From the NCBI RefSeq assembly GCF_029542625.1, contig NZ_CP120733.1, positions 2,356,001 through 2,420,000 on the forward strand: DNA of 64,000 nt, in the 5' to 3' direction. Shown one piece after another: positions 7,430-14,205 of this stretch. This DNA is from Tepidibacter hydrothermalis. GTDB lineage: Bacteria > Bacillota > Clostridia > Peptostreptococcales > Peptostreptococcaceae. The number at the start of each line of letters is the position of its first letter. Positions within the stretch are counted from its first letter, which is position 1. The position numbers were made by a program, and so were the translations under genes. A model generated the notes under the pieces. It did not search any database. It saw only the letters and a program-made list of their open reading frames with translations, and had not been told where the DNA came from.

Positions 7430-8809
7430 CTACCTTTTTAACATATTAACTATTTCTTCATTTTCCATCATTTTATTTATATCATCAACATTAAATTGAC
7501 TTAATATCTTAAACACATTTTCATTGTCAAAAGGAGTCATTATCAAAGAATCCTCACCAAACTCATTTACTAATGCTGTAGCTTTAGCCACATCTATATT
7601 AGTCCTAGGTCCTCCAACGCATCCACCATTACATCCCATACCTTCTACAAAGTTATAATCTATCTTTTGATTACTAGAGAGTTCACTCAAAAGCTTATTA
7701 CAAGCTTTTGTTCCGTGTACCTTCTTAGATTTTAACTTTATAAGCCTTTTAGGATTTAATCTATTTACTACACTTTTAACAGAAAAACTTACTCCACCTG
7801 TTCTTGCATATACTCGTCCAGCAAATGAAGCTTGATCCTTTTCATCATTTGCAAGCTGGCTTAAATTTATATTAAGAGTATCGAACACTGTTTTAAGTTC
7901 TCTAAATGTCAACACAAAATCAATGTCACCTTCTAACTCTTTTTCCTTAGCCTCAGCTTTTTTTGCTATACAGGGGCTTATAAATACAACCTTTGATCCC
8001 TCATATAATTTTTTCAAAAACCTACCCGATGCAATCATTGGTGATATAGAAGGAGGCATATGTTCAAACAACTCAGGATATTTCTTTTGAACAAGTTTGA
8101 ACCACACAGGACAACAACAACTAGTTAAATAAAAATCCTCTTCATCCTTGACAAGCTCAATAAATTCAAAAGCTTCTTTTATAGTCAATATATCAGCAAA
8201 TAGTGCAACCTCTACCATATCCTCAAACCCCATAAGTTTTAAACCTGTACGAATTTGCCCCATAGTTGCATCTCCGAATTGACCTGTTATTGATGGTGCC
8301 ACAGCTGCATATACCTTAGTATTTTTATCTTTTAGCATATCAATTAACGGAACAAACTCTATCTTGTCTGCCAAAGCTCCAAAATCACAGTCTTTAACAC
8401 ATTCTCCACAATTTAAACATTTATTATTTTCTATGATAGGTCCCTTTGTTCTTTTATATATATGAGCTTCATATTTACAAGAATCTTCACAACTACACTC
8501 CTTTTCGCAATACTCACATGCCCCATCTATTTTAGTAACTATGGGTTTATTAACCTTTTTATACTCTTTTATATTTTTAATCTCACACTCAAATTTTTTA
8601 TTATCACTCGGATCAAGTCCCATTGCAACTCTTATATGATTTTTAATAAAGTTCATATCTTTTTCTTCAAATTCATATTTTTCCTTAATTTCATAAGCTA
8701 AATTTTCTAAATCCTTCTCCTCATGTAATTTACCATTCCAGTATCTATCTACTATTTCTGAAAATATATGCATTCTTTTTTCTTGAAAATTTTCAAATCT
8801 TTTGTTCAA
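7430..8809 (-). CDS. [FeFe] hydrogenase large-subunit-like iron–sulfur protein
   Basis: 459 residues. An N-terminal ~100-residue leader is followed by a Cys-rich ferredoxin-type region (CEYCEKECSCEDSC, then CLNCGECVKDC at ~135–150) and the H-cluster domain: L1 YLTSCCCPVWFKL, L2 FISPCIAKKAEAKE, L3 EGMGCNGGCVGG. These supply the four Cys that hold the H-cluster. The L1 has an extra Cys compared with the usual TSCCPGW, and L2 has SPC instead of MPC, so it may belong to a sensory or otherwise divergent group rather than a main H2-producing enzyme. A GTG at 8818 overlaps the RBS AGAGGTG; the TTG at 8809 has better spacing. Confidence 0.85.
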   Translation of the reverse strand: MNKRFENFQEKRMHIFSEIVDRYWNGKLHEEKDLENLAYEIKEKYEFEEKDMNFIKNHIRVAMGLDPSDNKKFECEIKNIKEYKKVNKPIVTKIDGACEYCEKECSCEDSCKYEAHIYKRTKGPIIENNKCLNCGECVKDCDFGALADKIEFVPLIDMLKDKNTKVYAAVAPSITGQFGDATMGQIRTGLKLMGFEDMVEVALFADILTIKEAFEFIELVKDEEDFYLTSCCCPVWFKLVQKKYPELFEHMPPSISPMIASGRFLKKLYEGSKVVFISPCIAKKAEAKEKELEGDIDFVLTFRELKTVFDTLNINLSQLANDEKDQASFAGRVYARTGGVSFSVKSVVNRLNPKRLIKLKSKKVHGTKACNKLLSELSSNQKIDYNFVEGMGCNGGCVGGPRTNIDVAKATALVNEFGEDSLIMTPFDNENVFKILSQFNVDDINKMMENEEIVNMLKR

Positions 8810-8869
8810 TTCACTCACCTCTAATATATATCGTTTAGGATATTATTACCAAATAAAGTACCTTATATG

Positions 8870-8907
8870 TATAAAAATAAGGATAGATCAATTTTTGATC
8901 TATCCTT
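8870..8907 (-). terminator. Hairpin with T-run in the hydrogenase leader (possible attenuator)
   Basis: AAGGATAGATCAA-aaattGATCTATCCTT followed by ATTTTT on the minus strand. No minus-strand gene lies upstream, since the next gene (9086) runs the other way. So this terminator-like hairpin would sit in the 5' leader of the hydrogenase gene, ~55 bp before its start. Confidence 0.5.
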
Positions 8908-9020
8908 GTGGCATAATTATATAACTTTACTAAAGAGGATCACCTAGTATATCTTGACTAGATTATTAAATCAATACCCAGCCTTTATCTAATTAAAACA
9001 TATTATATTATTTTTTTATA

Positions 9021-9049
9021 TTCCAATTGTTGTAACCAGGTAGTATAAT
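9021..9049 (+). promoter_or_regulatory. Putative sigma-A promoter for the EamA gene
   Basis: TATAAT at 9044–9049, with TTCCAA 17 bp upstream as a weak -35, 37 bp before the chosen start codon. Confidence 0.5.
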
Positions 9050-9085
9050 AGACTTGATAAAATTTTATCTAAAGGAGTGAATAAG

Positions 9086-10036
9086 TTGGATAAGAATAAG
9101 TTAATGGCAATACTAGGTGCTATAACATGTGCTGTACTTTGGGGTGTTTCTTTTTTGAGTATAAAAGTAACTGTAATTGCTATTCCACCTATATCACTAG
9201 CTATATTTAGATTTAGTATAGCTATTTTGACTTTATTTTTCTTTAGAATTATAAAAAAAGATTTTTCTAAGATAGAAAAACAAGATATTTCCAAAATTAT
9301 ATTAGCAGGAATTTTAGGAATATCACTTTATTATTATTTTCAAAATACAGGAATAAAATTAATCCCAGCATCTCAAGCCTCTATTATACTTGGAGCAATA
9401 CCTGTATTTTCTCTCTTAGCAGAATCATTAGTATATAGAACCAAACTTACAAGGCAAAAAACAGGATATATTTCACTGTCATTTATAGGAGTATTTATAT
9501 TAACTGGAATAAATCAAAATTCATCTTCTTCAAGCTACCTAGGATATTTTATGATGTTTGCGACAGTTATTTCATGGATATTATACTGTATAGTTATAAA
9601 GCCTTTGTTTGAAAAATATTCACAGATTACTATACTTTATTATCAAAGTATTTTTGGAGTATTATTTTTAATACCTTTTTCATTATTTGAAAAAATCGAT
9701 TTTAAAAACTTTGATATATCTATAATAATGCATCTTTTGTTTTTAGGAGTATTATGCTCTGCTTTAGCTTATACCCTATATATCTTTTCTATGTCTAACC
9801 TTGGAGTTTCAAACGCATCTATTTATTTAAACTTAATACCAGTAGTAGGAGTTTTAGCAAGCGCTACAATACTTCATGAAATTATAACTCTTAATCAAAT
9901 TATAGGAGGTATTCTAGTATTATTCTCTGTTTATATGATAAATAAAGAAGGGTCTAAGCCTCTTGAAGCTGATAACTTATTGGTTGAAAATGTACCTAAG
10001 AATTTAAGCGAAGAATTAGCATTTAGACATAAATAG
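9086..10036 (+). CDS. EamA/DMT-superfamily transporter
   Basis: A 316-residue integral membrane protein with ten hydrophobic segments arranged as two EamA repeats (ILGAITCAVLWGVSFLSIK near the start; YLGYFMMFATVISWILYCIV in the second half). Family members export or import small metabolites such as amino acids or nucleosides; the substrate is not readable. The TTG at 9086, eight bases behind AAAGGAG, is preferred to the GTG at 9077 that overlaps the RBS. It is transcribed divergently from the hydrogenase gene and closed by a terminator. Confidence 0.88.
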   Translation: MDKNKLMAILGAITCAVLWGVSFLSIKVTVIAIPPISLAIFRFSIAILTLFFFRIIKKDFSKIEKQDISKIILAGILGISLYYYFQNTGIKLIPASQASIILGAIPVFSLLAESLVYRTKLTRQKTGYISLSFIGVFILTGINQNSSSSSYLGYFMMFATVISWILYCIVIKPLFEKYSQITILYYQSIFGVLFLIPFSLFEKIDFKNFDISIIMHLLFLGVLCSALAYTLYIFSMSNLGVSNASIYLNLIPVVGVLASATILHEIITLNQIIGGILVLFSVYMINKEGSKPLEADNLLVENVPKNLSEELAFRHK

Positions 10037-10047
10037 TATTAATGTAA

Positions 10048-10081
10048 GTAAAGCAGTTGGATATCCCAACTGCTTTACTTA
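10048..10081. terminator. Bidirectional terminator between EamA and ogt
   Basis: AGTAAAGCAGTTGGGatatCCCAACTGC-type inverted repeat ending in TTTACTT; it closes the plus-strand EamA gene and the convergent ogt gene. Confidence 0.8.
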
Positions 10082-10542
10082 TTCTCTTTTTCATGATTTA
10101 GCAACCACGCTTTCCTATCAAGTCCACCTGCGTAACCTGTCAACTTCTTATTTGAGCCTATAACTCTATGACAAGGTACTACTATACTTATAGGATTTTT
10201 AGAATTTGTCATTCCTACTGCTCTTACTGCTTTTTCATTCCCAATTTTAGTAGCTACATCTTTATAACTTTTAGTTTCACCATACTTTATATTAGTAAGT
10301 TCATTCCATACATTTTTTTGAAACTCAGTTCCTTTTAAATCTATTTTCAAATCAAACTCTTTCCTTTTTCCTGCAAAATATTCATTTAATTGAGTTATAG
10401 CATCCTTCAAAATTTGAGGAATATATTCTGAACTCTGTCCCTCTTCTTTGACATGAGTAATTTCTAAAATATGTTCTTCATCACTTGAAATTTTCAATGT
10501 ACCCATTAAAGTTCTTAGATATGCAAAATACAAAATTTTCAT
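10075..10542 (-). CDS. ogt: Methylated-DNA–protein-cysteine methyltransferase
   Basis: The active-site motif IVVPCHRVIGSNKKLTGYAGG is intact, with the acceptor Cys in PCHRV; the helix-turn-helix part contains YGETKSYKDVATKIG. The protein removes O6-alkyl groups from guanine onto its own Cys in a single-use reaction. The frame is open to 10605, but that extension runs through a terminator hairpin; the ATG at 10542 or the TTG at 10533 (nine bases behind AGGGG) are the likely starts, giving ~155 residues, the normal length. Confidence 0.93.
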   Translation of the reverse strand: MKILYFAYLRTLMGTLKISSDEEHILEITHVKEEGQSSEYIPQILKDAITQLNEYFAGKRKEFDLKIDLKGTEFQKNVWNELTNIKYGETKSYKDVATKIGNEKAVRAVGMTNSKNPISIVVPCHRVIGSNKKLTGYAGGLDRKAWLLNHEKENK

Positions 10543-10569
10543 CCCCTTACTTTTAGTATAGTTATAAAT

Positions 10570-10606
10570 ATTATACCAAAAAAAGATGAAGCATATATGC
10601 CTCATC
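10570..10606 (-). terminator. Terminator of the Gam-like/membrane protein operon
   Basis: On the minus strand GAGATGAGGCATATATGCTTCATC folds into a hairpin followed by seven T. It shows that ogt is not cotranscribed with the genes to its right. Confidence 0.7.
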
Positions 10607-10772
10607 TCTTAGGGAGTTCCACTGGGTATTTCAGACCATATTTTGATTAGGGGTTTCAAAATATATTTAATAGAACTTATTATAGTTTAATATATATATA
10701 CCTCTTTATTTAATATTTAAACATAAATATTATATTTTTTTATTTTGAGTAAAAACTCCCTCGAAATTAGAA

Positions 10773-11312
10773 TTAGTCATTCATAAATAATAGCTGTATA
10801 TTTTTTTGTATTGATATTTCTTCTATATCTTCTAAAAACTGATTATAATTTTCAAAGTTTCTTATAGATACATATGCTTTATTATCACTCGAAAAATCAT
10901 CATCTAAATATCTTATTTTCATACCATATTTAGTAAATCTTGCCCCCATATATACATCTCCAATTTGGAAACATTTAATATTTTCCCACTCAATTTTTAT
11001 ATTAGGTCTTTTTCTATATAATGAATATATCTTAATCCCATAATCATCAATAACCATACGTGTATTTTTAATTGTACTATCATAGATAATTATTATGAAT
11101 ATAACTGTATAAAATAAATACCATAAGCTCAATTCTTGTGAATTATCGGACGTAGAGTATCTAAGAGAAGATTCTCCAATTTGTACAATAGAATTTTTAT
11201 AAAATAAATATATATCCTTCACAGTCAAGAACATAACACATATTATTATAACTGATAATGATAACAATATAATTCTTTTTCTTTTATTAGAACTCTTATA
11301 CTCGTTATACAA
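10773..11312 (-). CDS. Two-TM membrane protein with a PH-like cytoplasmic domain, unknown function
   Basis: 179 residues: two hydrophobic segments (~14–34 and ~63–82) and a soluble C-terminal half with alternating strands (MVIDDYGIKIYSLY, IKIEWENIKCFQIG, GMKIRYLDD) that resembles the bacterial PH-like domain found in small membrane proteins. Function unknown. Start is TTG at 11312 behind AGGGGGG. It follows the Gam-like gene by 29 bp and probably shares its transcript. The 10607–10772 gap to its left holds no gene. Confidence 0.55.
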   Translation of the reverse strand: MYNEYKSSNKRKRIILLSLSVIIICVMFLTVKDIYLFYKNSIVQIGESSLRYSTSDNSQELSLWYLFYTVIFIIIIYDSTIKNTRMVIDDYGIKIYSLYRKRPNIKIEWENIKCFQIGDVYMGARFTKYGMKIRYLDDDFSSDNKAYVSIRNFENYNQFLEDIEEISIQKNIQLLFMND

Positions 11313-11341
11313 TATATCCCCCCTATCTTAGACTTATATAT

Positions 11342-11896
11342 TTAAAACTTAATTTCAAATTTACCTGGCTTCATCTCTATATCTAATCCTTCGACTTCAA
11401 TTACTTCTCCAGTAATTTTATTGATTATATTTTCATTATCTATAATCAAATTTTTCTTCAAATCTCCCCAGGCTAGATCTTCTTTAACTTTTATATAATC
11501 TTCATATCCTTCTAAAACTTTTATACTTTCCAACACCTTTTCTTTGTCAATCTTAAAATCTGACTTATCCTTTTTAATTATTATCTTTCCAGCAGGTAGG
11601 GAATATGTCTTTTGGGTTTTAGTCTCTTTCATTTTTACAGTCTCAATATATTCTCTTAGCTTACTTTCAAAAAAGCTTTTCTCATTCTCCATTTTCTTTT
11701 TTTCTTGATCTAGTGCTACCTTTATTTGATTTATCTTATTTACCGCAACTCTTTCAAATCTCTCATATTCTTCACTTGATTCTTTTATTTTATCTAATGC
11801 CCAATCAGCTTTGTTATCATTGTCTATTTTCCAAGTTTCTTTTTCCTCTTCTTCTACATTTAAAAATAAATCTGATAATCTGAAATTCTCATCCAT
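11342..11896 (-). CDS. Gam-like host-nuclease inhibitor (phage-type) protein
   Basis: 184 residues. It has the layout of the Gam family: KADWALDKIKE near residue 30, a long coiled-coil of charged heptads (~45–90), the TYSLPAGKIIIKKDKSDFKID hairpin, and a C-terminal GEVIEVEGLDIEMKPGKFEIK tail. Phage Gam proteins bind DNA ends and shield them from RecBCD/AddAB-type nucleases. The gene has no other phage genes around it, only a membrane protein downstream, so it is either a captured phage gene or a domesticated one. Assignment rests on recalled family pattern. Confidence 0.7.
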   Translation of the reverse strand: MDENFRLSDLFLNVEEEEKETWKIDNDNKADWALDKIKESSEEYERFERVAVNKINQIKVALDQEKKKMENEKSFFESKLREYIETVKMKETKTQKTYSLPAGKIIIKKDKSDFKIDKEKVLESIKVLEGYEDYIKVKEDLAWGDLKKNLIIDNENIINKITGEVIEVEGLDIEMKPGKFEIKF

Positions 11897-11961
11897 TTTA
11901 ATTTCCTCCTTTTACATATAACTTTATTCTACTATAATATTAATTTGTTTTATATAAAAAA

Positions 11962-12030
11962 TTCGTCTACTCGCTAACGCGGTGACTCATGTCGCCAACG
12001 ATCCTTCCAGGCTCCGTTGCTTAAAAATAC
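11962..12030 (+). repeat. R1 dispersed repeat, copy B
   Basis: Block 'gtctactcgctaacgcggtg' + 'actcatgtcgccaacgatcc' + 'ttccaggctccgttgctta', shared with copies C (14044) and D (16434) and in part with A (351), E (19607) and F (63535). Non-coding. Confidence 0.7.
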
Positions 12031-12063
12031 AAAAACAACCTCCACTAATAAAAGTGAAGGTCT
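12031..12063 (-). terminator. Terminator of the nucleosidase gene
   Basis: ACCTTCACTtttattAGTGGAGGT hairpin on the minus strand followed by TGTTTTTG. Confidence 0.65.
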
Positions 12064-12090
12064 ACAATCAATCTTTATTCTTTTATAGAA

Positions 12091-12900
12091 CTATAATTCT
12101 TGTCCTGAAAGTTTTATAATTTCTTCTAATAATAAACTAGCATTTTTTGCTGCAATCGGTAAAAATTCAGGATAAGATAGTTCAGCTTCTCCATCTGCAT
12201 TGTCCGATATAGCACGAATTATAACATAAGGAATCTCATTTAAGTAAGCAACATGTGCAATAGCTGCTCCTTCCATCTCAACTGCAAAAGGATTAAAATT
12301 AGTACGAATTCTTTCTTCTAAATCTCCTCCTGCTATAAATTGATCTCCACTTGCTATTCTTCCTTTAAGAACATTTGATTTTTCTAAATTTATTTCTTTA
12401 GAAGCTTTCTCACATAAATTTATCAATCTATCATCCGCTTTGAAGTATGTAACACCTAGTCTTGATATTTCTCCTAAAGGTTCTCCAAGTGCAGTAACAT
12501 CAAAGTCATGTTGTACAGCATCTGTTGATATTACTATATCTCCTTGCTTTAACTCTTTATTCATTCCACCTGCAACACCTGAATTTATCAAATAATCTAT
12601 ATCAAATAAATCAATCATTAATTGTGTACACAAAGCCGCATTTACTTTACCTACTCCAGATCTAGCTATAACAATATTTTGATTATCTAACTTACCTTTG
12701 TAAAAAGTTATACCTGCTTTTTCAATTTCTTTTTCAATATCCATCTTACCTTTTAATATTTCTACTTCTTCTTCCATAGCACCTATAATTCCAATAGTTT
12801 TTACATCTGTATTAGCAGTTTCACTAGCATTAGAACATCCACTAAGTATCATTAAAAATGTTGTAATAATTAAAAGTAATGCATATAATTTTCTGTTCAT
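12091..12900 (-). CDS. 5'-methylthioadenosine/S-adenosylhomocysteine nucleosidase, lipoprotein form
   Basis: 269 residues. After a lipoprotein signal (hydrophobic run ending LMILSGC, Cys ~22) comes a full MTA/SAH nucleosidase: IGIIGAMEEEVEILKG at the start, SGVAGGMN, VEMEGAAIAHVAY (substrate and ribose contacts) and VIIRAISDNADGEAELS with the catalytic Asp. The enzyme splits MTA and SAH to adenine and a thioribose or homocysteine. Normally it is cytoplasmic and ~230 residues; here it should sit on the outer face of the membrane, where it would process extracellular nucleosides. Single gene with its own terminator, RBS GGGAGG. Confidence 0.92.
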   Translation of the reverse strand: MNRKLYALLLIITTFLMILSGCSNASETANTDVKTIGIIGAMEEEVEILKGKMDIEKEIEKAGITFYKGKLDNQNIVIARSGVGKVNAALCTQLMIDLFDIDYLINSGVAGGMNKELKQGDIVISTDAVQHDFDVTALGEPLGEISRLGVTYFKADDRLINLCEKASKEINLEKSNVLKGRIASGDQFIAGGDLEERIRTNFNPFAVEMEGAAIAHVAYLNEIPYVIIRAISDNADGEAELSYPEFLPIAAKNASLLLEEIIKLSGQEL

Positions 12901-13149
12901 TAAATAGTCCTCCCAAAATGTTTTTTACGAATATTATTGAATATATATCTAAAATCGTTCGCAATTAATTTATATCATACTTTCCTTTTACTATCAAGTA
13001 TTTTTTAATATAAACTGTTATCAATCTAATAATCTAAACACCTCATATTGTGTATAAAAATGTAATATAAAGAAGGTATTTACATTTATTTTAACGAATT
13101 CTATTAAAGTTAAATGTTAATATAACAAGATAATTTTGGAGGTAAAATT

Positions 13150-13467
13150 ATGAGTGACCAACCTAAAATTAGTAATTCTTTTTTAACTTTTATGAAAGAA
13201 GCTCCTCAGCATTCAAAAGCTTGGATGGATGTTGTTAAAGGTTTAGATTCAGCTAGTGCTCTTGATTCAAAAACTGAAGAACTTGCATATATAGCAGTTT
13301 TAGCAGCAACTAGATTAGAGAGTGGATTATCTTTTCATGTTAAGCATGCCAAAAAATTAGGTGCTACACGTGAAGAAATCATCAGTTCCGTTCTAATAGG
13401 CTTACCAGCTGTAGGAAATATAGTTATTCAAGCGTTACCAATTGCATTAGATGCATTCGATGATTAA
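13150..13467 (+). CDS. Carboxymuconolactone decarboxylase/AhpD-like protein without the CxxC pair
   Basis: 105 residues, all helical. KTEELAYIAVLAATRLESG and HVKHAKKLGATREEIISSV are the core of the CMD/AhpD fold. AhpD peroxidase reductases have CxxC at the place where this protein reads GLSFHVKHA, and no Cys is present anywhere, so a redox role is unlikely. Strong RBS (GGAGG) and its own terminator. Confidence 0.8.
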   Translation: MSDQPKISNSFLTFMKEAPQHSKAWMDVVKGLDSASALDSKTEELAYIAVLAATRLESGLSFHVKHAKKLGATREEIISSVLIGLPAVGNIVIQALPIALDAFDD

Positions 13468-13544
13468 TAGCCATAAAAAAATTCCTAACGTAAATTATAC
13501 TTATACACCATTTAAATAGGAATATAATTTCCTACTCATTGTAA

Positions 13545-13577
13545 AAACCATGTAATTATTTTACATGGTTTTTTTTG
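13545..13577 (+). terminator. Terminator of the CMD-like gene
   Basis: AACCATGTAAttattTTACATGGTT followed by a T-run; it also overlaps the -35 box of the next promoter. Confidence 0.8.
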
Positions 13578-13628
13578 ACAACTATTGTTTACAAGTGTAA
13601 ACTGAACTTAAAGTTTACAAGTGTAAAC
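13575..13628 (+). promoter_or_regulatory. Promoter with two BlaI/MecI-type operators
   Basis: TTGACA at 13575–13580 with a weak -10 near 13598. Two copies of the palindrome GTTTACAAGTGTAAAC at 13587–13602 and 13613–13628, 26 bp apart, carry the TACA-nn-TGTA core bound by BlaI/MecI/CopY repressors. The first covers the spacer and -10, so binding would block the polymerase; the adjoining gene is a BlaI-family repressor, implying autoregulation. Confidence 0.85.
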
Positions 13629-13654
13629 TTTTAAATTTAATGGAGGTGTTTTAA

Positions 13655-14041
13655 ATGAAAAATATTCCTCAAATTTCAGAATCAGAATTAGAAATCATGA
13701 AACTTTTGTGGAAAAATTGCCCTTTATCTTCTAGTGAAATTATTTCTTTATTATCAGATAAAAAAATAAGCTGGTCTGATCAAACTGTAAAAACGTTTAT
13801 AAACAGACTTCTAAAAAAGCGAGCTTTAAGATTTGAAAAATCAGGTAGAAATTATCTCTACTATCCCTTAGTCTCTTATGATGAATATATAAAAACAGAA
13901 AACAATTCTTTTATTCAAAGAGTTTATGATGGAGCTATAGAAATGCTTTTTTCAAAGTTTCTAGAAGAAAAAAAACTATCTGATAAAGAGATTGAAAATC
14001 TTCAAAGAATTCTAGAAGAGAAAAAAACAGTTCACAAATAA
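13655..14041 (+). CDS. BlaI/MecI family transcriptional repressor
   Basis: 128 residues, the family length. An N-terminal winged helix (ISESELEIMKLLWKNCPLSSSEII, then SDQTVKTFINRLLKKRALRFEKSGRNYLYYPL) and a C-terminal dimerisation helix pair. BlaI repressors are cut by the membrane peptidase BlaR1 when it senses a signal; a BlaR1-like gene is next. Two matching palindromes precede the gene. Start ATG has GGAGGTG upstream. Confidence 0.92.
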   Translation: MKNIPQISESELEIMKLLWKNCPLSSSEIISLLSDKKISWSDQTVKTFINRLLKKRALRFEKSGRNYLYYPLVSYDEYIKTENNSFIQRVYDGAIEMLFSKFLEEKKLSDKEIENLQRILEEKKTVHK

Positions 14042-14043
14042 AA

Positions 14044-14152
14044 AATTGGTCTACTTGCTAACGCGATGACTTATATAGCCAACGATCCCTACGTGCTCCG
14101 TTACTTAAAAATAGTTGCAAGTATAGCTCTTTCACTAAGTTATACACAAAAC
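14044..14152 (+). repeat. R1 dispersed repeat, copy C (longest)
   Basis: Carries the whole R1 pattern: 'gtctacttgctaacgcgatg', 'gccaacgatcc', 'gctccgttacttaaaaatag', then a tail 'ttcactaagttatacacaa' that recurs in copies E and F. It lies between the BlaI- and BlaR1-like genes, so it would be part of their mRNA. Confidence 0.65.
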
Positions 14153-14205
14153 AAAAATGATATAGCTTCTTTAAGCATAAAAAATTCACAAAAGGAGAAT
14201 TATAT

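Noticed and set aside
10605-10770. Possible further R2 fragment (GAGTAAAAACTCCCTC near 10744)
   Set aside because: Match is only ~16 bases and could be chance in AT-rich DNA.
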